DNA of 64,000 nt from Phlebopus portentosus (lineage: Eukaryota > Basidiomycota > Agaricomycetes > Boletales > Boletinellaceae), in assembly GCA_037892935.1 (NCBI GenBank), contig JAYXKI010000004.1, forward strand, positions 1,178,001 to 1,242,000. The letters are read 5' to 3'. A program made the translations under genes and the position numbers. This document shows positions 33,906 through 44,590 of this stretch, piece by piece. Within the stretch, counting starts at the first letter, position 1. Each line of letters starts with the position of its first letter. A model generated the notes under the pieces. That model saw only the letters and a program-made list of their open reading frames with translations. It was not told the DNA's origin and did no database searches.

Positions 33906-36018
33906 TCAGTATCGCGCCGAATTCTGTTGAGCAAGGGCAAACATACCAAAAACCGGAAATATGTTTGAAGATCCAGCATAGTTCTGCAGTATATCTATCA
34001 GGCGGTTGATGCTAGCACGTAAGGCATGTTGCTGTGCGCCAAACGCATGATTATGCGGTCCTCGTGTATTTTCGGTACTGAGAAGCGAATCCGTGAAGAC
34101 GCGCCCCGCCGCGGATCCTATAACCTAAAAAATTTGAGCGAAGGTGGTAAGCGAACCTATGGGGGAAACCAATGTGAGTGCTCACGGCAAGGAATGGGTC
34201 CGGAACAATAGGTTCGTGATCCTCTAGATGTTTTGAAATTGCTGCGTCAACTAGTTCCAGTATGGCAAGTATCTCAAATGCGTGAGAAAGGACTGGCTGC
34301 GAAGATACAACTGACGCCTCTTGAGGCAATGCTCCATAAAGGTGAATCATAGAGGCGTGCGCGATACTATGATTAACAGCCAAACGTAACCTTACATCGT
34401 CGCTGACGTTATGGAGCTGGTCAAGCGGTTGCAGGTTATGTACAATTGCGGCGACTATTTGCGCAATAGCTTGTGCCTCCGACTTCACTGACTCGGAGTG
34501 ACTTCGACCTTCGTGTTATGAAAATCTCAATTTAGGTTCTAGACAAAATAATTAGTGACGTACCAGCCAAATCAACCGCACGCCCATAAATAGCAGATAG
34601 CTTCGCGCGGAGTACTGGAAAAGAATCATCGTCTTCTAAGACACCCTCTCCTAGAAAAAATCTTTGCACGGTCTGACTGGAAGCACATGCCTAAGACGTT
34701 ATCAGCACAAAATCCTCTTCAGTACAGAGCGCCACTTGCATCAACCCACTCACATTTGTCTGTATCGACCAAGGCGTGTTTATTTGAGTCCCACTCTCGA
34801 CATTATCAGACAACAGACATGGCATCTTCAGTGCCGCGCTCCAACAGGTATCCAGGACGAAAACTGCCCAAAACAAGTGCGCTCGTTCTGTGGACGCTAA
34901 ATCACCCCGAAGAGGTAGCCCGCGGAAACGAGAAGCTGATAAGCCACTGTCAAAGGATACTCGTTGTGCGTCACCCGTGGATCTGGATCCTTCCAGACCA
35001 TGAATGTATGTGAATGTTACCGCTGCGCTTGTGTGATATCGAGCCCGCAAAATGTGACCTAGACAATTATAGTATTGTGCAAGCAGAACTTCTGCCTGCA
35101 AGATATGAAGGTCGCACATTTCATTTCGACCCTAAACTAAGGTTAGTCGCAGGATGTCGAAGTGATGAAAGTGAGCAACTTCATGTCCACCGTGTGAGGC
35201 ATTCTGGAGTGACGATATCGTCCGCTGCAGGTACAGGGATTCGAACTGCTTCAAGTCCTCTGTATTGTGAATACGGATGGCCCACGTGTAGACCATGCAA
35301 CAAAGAGCTAGATGGGGTCTGCTCGGGTGGCGAGTCGGAAGAAGAAAATGATCTTTAAAACGGTTGGGTTCAAGCACAAAACCAAGCACGCTTGCTGCAC
35401 GAAGAAAAGTTGAGACGCTAATGCAGCAAAAGCTTATCAGTGAATATAAATATGTAATGCAAGCAAGGACTTACAGCATTTCCGAGATCTGCGTTGGAAA
35501 GTCTTCCTGCACACGTGCCATTGCCACTAATGTAAGAAAGGTAAATTTGATGAGAAGAATCCTATAAAGCCCGATATACTAACCTTGCCTCATACTCGTG
35601 GTTGAGGCCGCAGGGTAAGGGTCGTGCAATGCAACAGAGCGTTCTGGTTCTACGGTTCCCTTGAGTTCCTTGACCCTTGCCTCAAGCTGCGCAAGACGTT
35701 CTTCTAGCAGCTCCGTACGAGCCCTGCCTTGAGCATCTACGTACTCGCATTCATCACTCCGATTCGCATCGACGCAGGGCGTACAGAACGGTCGCGCCAA
35801 GTCGCATCTCTGCAAGGCGATGGATCATACCAAGCTTGAGTCCAACCATCATTCTCAGTTGAAAGTGAAAAATATTGATACCGTTTTCCGACGTCTAAAA
35901 ACGTGGTGAGCACGTGACATTCTGCAAAAGGAATGGGCGATTCTCACCTACACCGGAGACAAACCTTCCTTCGACCTGGTGCGGTTGAGCCCGTGGAAAG
36001 TGAAATTCTTCCAGACAT
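33906..36018 (-). CDS. Zn2Cys6 transcription factor with a 13-nt microexon in the zinc cluster
   Basis: Nuclear regulator. ATG 36018 reads MSGRISLSTGSTAPGRRKVC. Exon 1 is 36018-35948, intron 53 nt, microexon 35894-35882 (13 nt), intron 72 nt, exon 3 from 35809. Joined, the cluster reads C-L-R-C-RRRKTR-C-DLARP-F-C-T-P-C, then a final Cys in DECEY: a proper C-x2-C-x6-C...C-x2-C-x8-C. A Leu/Glu coiled coil follows (TELLEERLAQLEARVKELKG). Further exons carry LCCMVYTWAIRIHN, YLQRTISSL, LQAEVLLAQYYNCLGHILRA and ERAHLFWAVFVLDTCWSAAL (fungal_trans region). The 3' exons include RLRLAVNHSIAHASMIHLYG and INRLIDILQNYAG, ending at TGA 33908-33906. The start was chosen because it alone opens the zinc-cluster frame. 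Convergent with the acyltransferase, so it might control it, but this is conjecture. Confidence 0.82.
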
Positions 36019-37344
36019 GAGTCGCTTTTGACTCTGTACTCAAATACTCGAGACTGTAGACTAGCCAGACTCGAACTTGATTCGTGTTTATCTTGATCTT
36101 GCCTGCATTCTTTTAAATCGTGCATAGATCCACCATTTACTGGTGCATTTATTTTTCAAGTAAAAACTCCAGTTTGCTTTACTCGACTAGATGATTCTGG
36201 ATGATTCTGTATTTATATACGCTAGGCTGTGCCTTCTTGCCGAGGAGCTTACGAACGAGAAATAGAGGATCAGGAAGCACCAGGTGACGATGCTCCTGCT
36301 GAGTCCAAGCCATGATTAGCGAGGATGGTCGATATCAGCACAAGTATCTGCACGCCGCATGGCGCTCACTTGCTGCGCAAAATATAAGTGTTTTCGGGAA
36401 GACAGATCGTATGAGACCGAGACAGCTGATGTTCTCAGCAGAACCGAAAGATACAGCAATCTGATTGGTACCTGTTAGGGTTTTCCCTCGTGACACATCA
36501 AGTCCGGTCGTAGGGATGACCTCAGTAAGGCAGTATCGAGCTTCTCTTCATCCTGACTAAAGTGCAATAGATAAGCTCAGTGAAGGTAATGGTATATACG
36601 TTTTCGGATCGCGAGAAATCAATTAATATTGTAGATTAGAGAATCATGTGAATTGACACGCGACGCAAAGAAGCCGGACTCGTATAGTTGCAGCCTTGTT
36701 CAGAACATAGACTGGCATCAACAAGCCATGCTGCACAGTATGTCTCGAGTCAACATCCTCTCTGGCACTATAAGGTGCCTCAGAGGAGGTAACTGAGGGC
36801 TTTTACCTGTCTCCAGCCAAGAGGCGCAACGAACATCGGTCATTTTTTCAGTTCCGCTTTTTCTCTGTTCCTCGACCATGTCAGTTTATGAATATCTGCG
36901 CGAGAACGTCCTCGTGTTTTTCAAGTTCCGACCCAATCTGCGCAATCTTCCCGAAGTTATATAGGAATTGGACGTTACGGCCTATCATCATATGTGGGAT
37001 GAGATCAGTGACAGGCAGTACTTTGCCATCAGAGGAGAACGCTGGTACCACATAGAAATGTATCGCGGGTAATCAGAGCTCAAGCAACATGTGTTTTGCT
37101 GTTCCTATCATCCCCGTAGCAGTACTTACTGATATCTTGCAGGATTCCAGTACGTGCAAGACCTCACTCATGGCCGGATCTGCGGCAGACGTTTGTCCGG
37201 AATATCGATGTTGACGTTACAGTACTAAACGATCCCAATTGCTCTGTGACTAAATGCACGTGACTGTGACCTCCGGTCCGACATATATTATTATTATCCA
37301 TCCATTAGGTAGTATCCTATGTCCAACATAGCTCTGGAGGCGGG
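36019..37344. other. Gene-poor, 1.3 kb
   Basis: The promoter of the Zn2Cys6 factor lies at its left edge. A short frame from ATG 36878 (MSVYEYLRENVLVFFKFRPN) hits a stop at 36962 and is followed by intron-like sequence; it may be a gene fragment. Otherwise nothing recognised. Confidence 0.35.
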
Positions 37345-37535
37345 CTGCTGAAACTGCTCACCTCCAGGCCATGGTCAATGTGTCCCATACCAACTCCACG
37401 CAGTATCGCCTACACCTACAACCTACAACCCGATGCACCCATTGCCACAAGCCGGACACGGTAGAACATCGCATCCTCGAGTGTCGACGCTTCAGCCAAG
37501 GGTGCCATGACACATACATACTACTCACACGTCCT
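37345..37535 (+). mobile_element. Fragment of a non-LTR retrotransposon reverse-transcriptase gene (zf-RVT end)
   Basis: One frame reads STQYRLHLQPTTRCTHCHKP, followed by DTVEHRILECRRF. The pattern C-x2-C...H...C with TVEHRILECRRF is the zinc-binding segment at the C-terminus of LINE-type reverse transcriptases (zf-RVT). No polymerase or endonuclease domain remains nearby, so this is a 3' stump left by truncation or decay. Confidence 0.72.
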
Positions 37536-38307
37536 CCCACCTGATGCTGCGCGCATTTTTGACCAGTCGTCGGAAGCGCACGCCCGGTTCTTCTAACACG
37601 TTTTCAAACCGCCGTAGGGTTTTTTTTCCGCGACGCTGGAATTCCTTTTTCAGTATCACGGAACATTTCTTTCCCCATGCTAACGATTACTTACGTCCCC
37701 ATATAACCACATTCCATGTACCTATTTAACCTACGCGCCTTACAATCAAACACTTTACTGTGTCGGGATATCGTGGCATTACGAGACATCATGTGATTCT
37801 AGGTGGTCCGATATTACTTTACTGCTTTACTCCCGCCATCACTGTTGATCCATTTTCTGTCCATAGCATACGTTCATAACCATAAAACATGTCATGTGGT
37901 GGCCCACCTGACTTCAAATACACCGCAATTTCTGACTTGCCCACTTCGAGTTCCCTTGCTACTGTTCAGTCGTCCCGCTCGGCTCACCAATTGAACTTTG
38001 TGCCGCACCGGCATGTCTTCGTCTCAAGTCAAGCCTATCTTTTCATCATCGAGAGGTCACACCTATCCTACAGCCGGTACTGTGCCGCACAATGCTCGAT
38101 CTCATCTGACTTCACTTTTTACGTTCATCGCTTCCTGTGCTGCTCATCACATATCACGAGGTCTCCACAGCCTCTTACGATCTCCTGTTGGATCGTTTTC
38201 TCTGTCTGTTACGTGTCACCATATGTAATTGGAGTCTCCCTCAGTTATAAGTACTAGCGCTGGCATCTTCTCGTTCCTCAGATAGTAGGTTCGACCTTTG
38301 CTCATTG
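37536..38307. other. Intergenic, 0.77 kb
   Basis: Pyrimidine-rich in places (37880-38220). It leads into the GH27 gene. No gene recognised. Confidence 0.4.
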
Positions 38308-40674
38308 ATGGCGCTCAATAATCTTCTTGCTTTCCTTTTCACTTTGGTCGGCGTGTCGCGCGTGATCGGTCTAAACAATGGCGTTGCAAAGATTCCTGGT
38401 ACGTATATACACAACGTGGCGAACACGTTTGCTAATGGAATCCAATAGTTATGGGATATAATAGTGAGCTCCGCAAACGTGTTCTGTTCATGTTATCTGT
38501 CTAGACTTCGCTTTCTGCAGCATGGTATGCATACCAGGTACATGAGCACAGCAAGTTACCAAGCTCACGAAAGTGCTGATAAGTTACTGAGTGCAATATC
38601 GACCAAGATCTATTGGTTTCAACGGCGAAGCTCATGAGAACGCTCGGTCTTCAGGCAAGGCAATCAGCTCTTCATCGACAAATGCAACTTACTTAAAGAA
38701 TGAAGGACGCTGGATATTCTTTTGTGAATCTTGATGATTGCTGAGCAGAAAAGAACCGAAGCTCATCGGGAGATCTCGTTCCTGGTGTGTGTGACGTCGT
38801 ATCATCGAAAATTTTGCATGCAGAATCGCTCGATCCCAGATAAAACCCGTTTCAGCTCTGGAATGACGTGGTTGACAGATCAAATCCACTCTCTTGGCTT
38901 GTAAGTGGGCCTGATGTTGTTTCTTGCTACCTTATCATTCGACTTCGCATAGTAAAACCGGTATCGTACGTCAGAGTCAGATTCTGATTCAAGCTACGAT
39001 ATTGACGTTCGTATTGACTGAATATCCGCAGTATTCAGACTCTGGATGGTTTACGTGTGCAGGATATCCGGGATCGTTCGAAAACGAAGCCCGCGACGCA
39101 AAGATCTTTCAGGACTGGGGATTCGAATTCTTGAAGTACGATCATTCCAACCCTCCCTGATATCTTCTGACTGTTCTTCTGCACAGGTACGATAACTGTG
39201 CAAGTAAGTTCATGAGGCGTGGTTGTATTTATCTAACAAGCTGATTTCTGTTTGGAAATCCCGTATGACGATACCCTGCGACAAAATACGATGGAAAGTA
39301 AGTTTATTTTATGTATTCCTTATTGCATCGATCCCTCTAGCTAATCCGTTCAATAATTTGAACGCATGGCAGATGTAATAGCTGATCTGGCCAAGTCATC
39401 AGGAAAGCCACCTTTGATTTTTAACCTATGCGAATGGGGATGGGTAAGTCATGTTCAAGTCGCGATGAGTTAGTGATGCGACGTTTCTTTGCTTTATAAT
39501 TGTAGAGTCAAGTATGGATATGGGGGAAGCAACTAGGGCAATCGTGGCGCATAGTAAGTTCTATGGACACATGTCAGAAAGGGAGTTACCATAACTGCCT
39601 TTAGGTGGATGATCTCAATGCGTCCTGGCCATCTATCACCAATACTATCAACTTGTGAGTTGTATATGAGTTACCGGTGATCCAGCGTGCAGACATTCAA
39701 ATCAATGCTTATCGGTTCTATAGCAACTCGTTTATCACTATGGCCACTGATTTCTATGGACAGAATGACCTGGATTATGTGCGTTCTTTGACTACATACG
39801 CTCAAACGTCACATTACTAATTTACACTAGCTCCAAATGTGAGGAATTCTATAGCAAAGAGTTTCGTGACCGTTATAATACAGAATCATTCATGCCAGTG
39901 GAAACGGAGGCCTGACGTTGGAGGAATCCAAATCCCATTTCACAGCCTGGGCACTTATGAGATCGCCACTGTTCATCAGCACAAATGTTTGTGTTTGCCT
40001 AAGTTCACAGTTACGAAGGGAGAAACTAATACTGTCTTTGATGTCATCTAGCTCTCTGCATTGAATCAAGATCAACTTATGATCCTGAAGAACGAAGAGA
40101 TTATTGTTATTAACCAAGATCCTGTCGTTGGAACGAGTATATCGCCATTTCGTTGGGGCGTGAACGTGAGTGTTCACTTGGTGTACCGTGATTACGTGCG
40201 CTCATTATTTTCATGAAGCCTGACTGGATAAGCGATCCCTTACATCCCGCAGGTTATTGGAGTGGGCCGACGCAAAATGGCACTGTAGTTATGCTTGTGA
40301 GCTACATTTCCTTCCGTGGATTATTCCTTAATTTGTATTGATCGCGTCACAGCTCAATACTCTGGACGAGCCTACCGACATGTTTTTCAACCTTACTGAG
40401 TCGCCATGGATACGGGCGGGACGGCAATACTCAGTCCGCGTGAGTAAACTGTTCTCTTTATATGAGTCATCTCAGAATAATGGCTGTGTAGGACCTTTGG
40501 TCTCATACAGATAATGGGACAGCAGTTCGAAACTTCACAGCATCAGCAGTTCCTGCGCATGGTGTAGTTGCTTTGTTGCTCAAAGATGCTGGTGATGAGC
40601 CTGCCCTACTTGAACCTAAGTGCGCCGTTTGGATCCAATGTACCGACCAAAATGGTACGAGAGTTGGCGGATAG
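38308..40674 (+). CDS. GH27 alpha-galactosidase, secreted, with one in-frame TGA
   Basis: Family GH27 retaining alpha-galactosidase that would release terminal alpha-galactose outside the cell. ATG 38308 opens a signal peptide ([20 protein letters not shown]) followed by NNGVAKIP. First exons: 38308-38398, 38449-38463 (15 nt), 38521-38537 (17 nt), 38592-38654, 38706-38784, 38840-38900, 38953-38965 (13 nt), then 39032 onward. Joined: [53 protein letters not shown] and [19 protein letters not shown]. The nucleophile motif is LKYDNC and the acid/base region is [11 protein letters not shown]. Later come [29 protein letters not shown] and a C-terminal beta domain ending GTRVGG. Immediately after NLDDC the conserved Trp/Tyr codon is TGA (38742-38744). 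Everything else is in frame, so this is either a fresh pseudogene or a base error. The 38655-38705 intron has a GC donor. Confidence 0.82.
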
Positions 40675-41033
40675 AGGGTATGGTGGCTCCTGTGACTATC
40701 GGATATTCGGACGGAAAGGACCCGGTGGGCTGAGAATCGATATTTCATTCAGACTTATCTGGAGACTTCATGTCGTAAACGACTGACTGTAGACGAAATA
40801 ACATTATAAATGACAAACGAATAAACGGAAGGAATCTCAAATGCGTTTCCTTTGCTTATTGTTTCCCCTCACTTCTGGAGAGAAAAGGTTAACTTTTGAC
40901 TCGTGCGAACAGACTGCAAGGGGCTGGTGTAAAGGCACAGCCTTTTAAACGAGTAACTTGTTGATAGTATTGATTATCCTCTACGTCCGATGCGATTCAG
41001 AAGCAGAAGGGGAGCGCTAGTTGGTGGGCCGTG
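40675..41033. other. Intergenic, 359 bp
   Basis: 3' flank of the GH27 gene up to the TIR element. No gene. Confidence 0.5.
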
Positions 41034-41471
41034 GTTGCAACATTTATATTATAATGACAGTCCTAGGACTGCAGAACGGCGTGAACAAGTAGACACATAT
41101 TATACCATTGTATTATAATAACAACGCCCTGAATTAAACCCAAGATCCATTGAGCATCTAACTCCTAAACCATTACAGCATACAATACTCACATACATAC
41201 ACTAATCCTAGAGCCTAAACCTACAACTAAACCTAAACTTGAAGCAAATCCAAAAAGGAGGGGGGGGGGTCGCCCCCATACCCCACCTAACTCCCTGTAA
41301 TGAAGTTCTTATTTTATAAATTTTTGGACCAAAATTTTATAATAAAATGACCTTACTAATTTGTATAATTCTACAATGAAGACTGATAAATAATACAATG
41401 TATGATATGTGTCTACTTGTTCACACTGCTCTGCAGCCCTAGCACTACCATTATAATATAATCGCAGCAAC
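41034..41471. mobile_element. Non-autonomous DNA transposon (MITE-like) with ~67-bp imperfect TIRs
   Basis: The left end (41034-41100) and the right end (41405-41471) are imperfect inverted repeats sharing the block GAACAAGTAGACACATAT. They also share a TATATTATAATG stretch and a CTGCAGA segment, with scattered mismatches and small gaps between. The 300-bp interior is AT-rich, has no coding frame, and contains a 10-base G tract at about 41262-41271 and TAAACCTA-type motifs. Size and structure fit a MITE. I could not fix the target-site duplication, so the superfamily is open. Confidence 0.7.
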
Positions 41472-41626
41472 TACTAGTGAAAGGTATGAGACTCCATCAA
41501 CATCACTACCCACTCTCCAAATAAACTGGCTTGATTTTCGGGACTTCAAGTTCACGGTAAAGGGCATTACAGATAGATCAGGATTCATGAGAAATTTTTT
41601 TGGAGGGAAATATAATCACAAGAAAC

Positions 41627-42716
41627 TTACAGCTAGTTGCAAAATTGTTGGCAATCATGTGATTTCATCACTTTTCATGTCACAAGAGCCTCAAAACACA
41701 AATAAAATCATATCTCACCCAAAACTCAACGGTTTCACATCATCTAAGTTGCTAAATTCATCTTTTCGAAAGGGCTTTCATTTAGAAACAAATATTGAGA
41801 GAATAGGTAAAGTTTTGACCCCAAAATGGCGAAAATATTGTTTTTTGCCTCTTCCTTGCATGTGCATTTTTTTCTGTGCTCCATGCTGGTCCAGCACCTC
41901 CCCAAAGCTGTCCAGAATGATAATATGATTATAATATGAATTTACAGACTGAGTTTGAGTTGAATTGTGCACCGGAATGTACTGCTTTGAGGCATGTCTG
42001 AATTACTCAAAACTCATCATTTACCCCTAGCCTCCCAAATTCCAGGAAAGCTTCTTACAGACCAGATTGATGCATAAAAATTCATTTTGGATATAATAGA
42101 CTAGGTTTGTGTGCTAGCTAGGGCCTCAGCATCCACTGGTGAGCTGGGCTGAGCATAAGGTTCTAGTTGTATGCACTATTTTAGATAGTATCTTCCCAGC
42201 TCACCAGTGGATGCTGAGGCCCTAGCTAGCACACAAACCTAGTCTATTATATCCAAAATGAATTTTTATGCATCAATCTGGTCTGTAAGAAGCTTTCCTG
42301 GAATTTGGGAGGCTAGGGGTAAATGATGAGTTTTGAGTAATTCAGACATGCCTCAAAGCAGTACATTCTGGTGCACAATTCAACTCAAACTCAGTCTGTA
42401 AATTCATATTATAATCATATTATCATTCTGGACAGCTTTGGGGAGGTGCTGGACCAGCATGGAGCACAGAAAAAAATGCACATGCAAGGAAGAGGCAAAA
42501 AACAATATTTTTGCCATTTTGGGGTCAAAACTTTACCTATTCTCTCAATATTTGTTTCTAAATGAAAGCCCTTTTGAAAAGATGAATTTAGCAACTTAGA
42601 TGATGTGAAACCGTTGAGTTTTGGGTGAGATATGATTTTACTTGTGTTTTGAGGCTCTTGTGACATGAAAAGTGATGAAATCACATGATTGCCAACAATT
42701 TTGCAACTAGCTGTAA
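41627..42716. repeat. Near-perfect 522-bp inverted repeat with 46-bp spacer
   Basis: Left arm 41627-42148, right arm 42195-42716, spacer 42149-42194. By eye the arms differ at four positions, about 99% identity: near 41702, 41767, 41830 and 41973. All four are A/G (or C/T) transitions, three in a CpG in the left arm. The sequence is AT-rich and different from the GC content of surrounding genes. Each arm carries the same 64-codon open frame on opposite strands (MHNSTQTQSV...), which is a consequence of the repeat and not two genes. The structure would form a 1.1-kb hairpin. Confidence 0.9.
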
Positions 42717-42962
42717 TACACCCACTATGACCTTTGAAGACACTATGATACAATATAAGATACCTGTCCATCCACATTCATCAGCCAAGCAGAGGTTCAT
42801 CCTCGGCATTCTCAGACATATGACGTGGAGAAACTAATAATTCCCTCCGATCATATCGTACTGGAGATGCTAGTATGCTTAGAATATATGGGATGAATAC
42901 CCGCATCACCAACATGACTGGAACCGGTATTCGTCAAATCCAGTCCGCATGGAAATCTCGAA

Positions 42963-43361
42963 ATGATCGTCGCGAACCTGGATTACTGGAGTGGACAAAG
43001 CCAAGAAGCAAAAAAACTGTCACTAGCTTCTTTTAGACAAGAAAACAAGCCCGGAGAGTCATCCGCTTCAAAGTTGGGTGCACCAAGTACATTCGAGATG
43101 ATGCCCGGTATATCTATAAATGTAAGATCTAATAATCCTTTTGATGATGTAGAAAGCAACCTGGATGAAGAGGGCTCCTCATCTCCTTCCTCTGCATCTT
43201 CCGATTCTGAAGGCGCAGCTTCTCATGATACTGAAGGTCTTTTAAATATAGACCTCGATGAAGAATTGTCAGATGCAGAACAGAAACCAAAAGACACAAA
43301 TAAAAAAACCTCCATCGAAGATCAGTTCCACGATGGGAATATAGCGATTGTTGGAACATAG
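42963..43361 (+). CDS. Open frame of 132 codons, Ser/Asp/Glu-rich, unassigned
   Basis: From ATG 42963 the predicted product is acidic and Ser-rich in its second half (SSSPSSASSDSEGAASHDTE). No domain recognised. It lies between the inverted repeat and the kinase pseudogene and overlaps the decayed C-terminal end of that pseudogene on the other strand. It may be a fragment of a transposon gene or chance. Confidence 0.25.
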   Translation: MIVANLDYWSGQSQEAKKLSLASFRQENKPGESSASKLGAPSTFEMMPGISINVRSNNPFDDVESNLDEEGSSSPSSASSDSEGAASHDTEGLLNIDLDEELSDAEQKPKDTNKKTSIEDQFHDGNIAIVGT

Positions 43362-44590
43362 CAAGAGGTTCAGGAGCCCGGATCCTTAGTATGGGTTTTC
43401 GCTCCATCATTGCAGAACAAAGAGGTGACAAGAAATCTACATTGGAGTATTTCTTGAGCGAGTCAGCATACTGGACAACAGAAAGGAAAGAATACTATAC
43501 ACACACGTTTAAAAAGTTCCGTTTGAAAACGTTACCCAGCGTGAAAATGTCGACAGCAAAAGGGTCATACGGGACTATACTGCTGAGCTCGGTGACCTCC
43601 CTATCTTGCGCACGATTTCCAGTGACAAGCCGCCGCCTGTCGGGGTCATCGAAATACGATGAAAGCCCGAAGTCAGTGAAGTAATACCTCACAGATCCAA
43701 CGCTCTTCTTGTTTTTGGTTTCGCAAGCTTCAACGCATCGTCAGCCTCCACATCTTGGTCGCTTGGTTGGAACCCCCTCTTTCCATACATTGCTCGTCCA
43801 TCCATCCTTATGTTACCATCCGACAGATCCCTTTGAGGTCGGAAACAGTCTTGCGTCAATGAACATCAAATCGAGGAACGTGTAGACTTAACGAACCGAT
43901 GGGCGACATTATGGCCGTGAATATACATGAGACCCTTAAGACCGAAATCTCAGGAACTCTTGACGAGCGAGGTTATTTCACTCACCTCCAGAGTTTGACG
44001 GACAAAATCCACCTCGTCCACGTAGGCAAACGGCGGTTCATTGAACGCACGAAGCAAAAGCATTACAATGAAAAATCCGCCTCGAGCATTACAGCAGTCG
44101 TATACCGGAACGCAGTGCTACATAGGATCTCCTAGACGCTCGCGAGCGGATAGCATGCAAGCAATATCAGCCTCGAGAGTATACGGAGGAATTCGTTTGA
44201 TAGCAACAATCTTCCCATCCTTCAGTCCCTTGGCGTCGATGCAAGATCGACTCTAAGCGAGTTCATCAGCACGACCCAGAGAAGCGATGAAAGAGAACAT
44301 ACAAATTGTTCGACTGAATCTTCGCGAGCGACTGGCGGGATTTCCGTTCCGCGCTATGAAGGAGTCCAGCCAGGATGGAAGCGCGGTCTAAGTTGATAGC
44401 CAAGGGAGAAGGTAATCGCACTCTTCTGTCCATGACCGTTCGACTTGTATTAGATCAAAGTCACCATGGTCCTCCACTTGCCTGAACAAGCGCGCCTCTA
44501 TGTCGTTCATGGCGCGATACCTTTGTGACAAGGAAGTACGGTCGTAGTTGACGAGGTCATCCGTGGCCGCGAGTGTGGCAGATAATTGCT
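43300..44590 (-). pseudogene. Dead paralogue of the 21.1-22.5 kb kinase-like gene
   Basis: Same block order as the intact copy: DDLVNYDRTSLSQRYR, DHGDFDLIQVERSW, RPRFHPGWTPS then a stop where the intact gene has Trp (TGG to TAG), CEDS-like EDSVEQF, DGKIVAIKRIPPYT, and DPM followed by TAG where the intact gene has Asn. Then come FAYVDEV, GLMYIHGHNVAHR, DLSDGNIRMDGRAM, and a one-base frameshift in an A-rich stretch near 43710. RYYFTDFGLSSYFDD, YDPFAVDIFTLGNVF and DFLSPLCSAMMER follow. A second frameshift sits near 44420. At least two nonsense codons and two frameshifts rule out function. Intron positions match the intact gene. Confidence 0.85.

Noticed and set aside
35225..35245. B-box-like sequence resembling a tRNA T-arm
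   Set aside because: It falls inside a coding exon of the Zn2Cys6 gene and no matching A box or cloverleaf arms were found.
41190..41245. TAAACCTA-like motifs resembling telomere repeats
   Set aside because: Irregular spacing and few copies; inside the TIR element and explained by AT-rich composition.
41778..42565. Two almost identical 64-codon open frames on opposite strands
   Set aside because: They are mirror images created by the inverted repeat; there is no domain, no splice context and the sequence is AT-rich.
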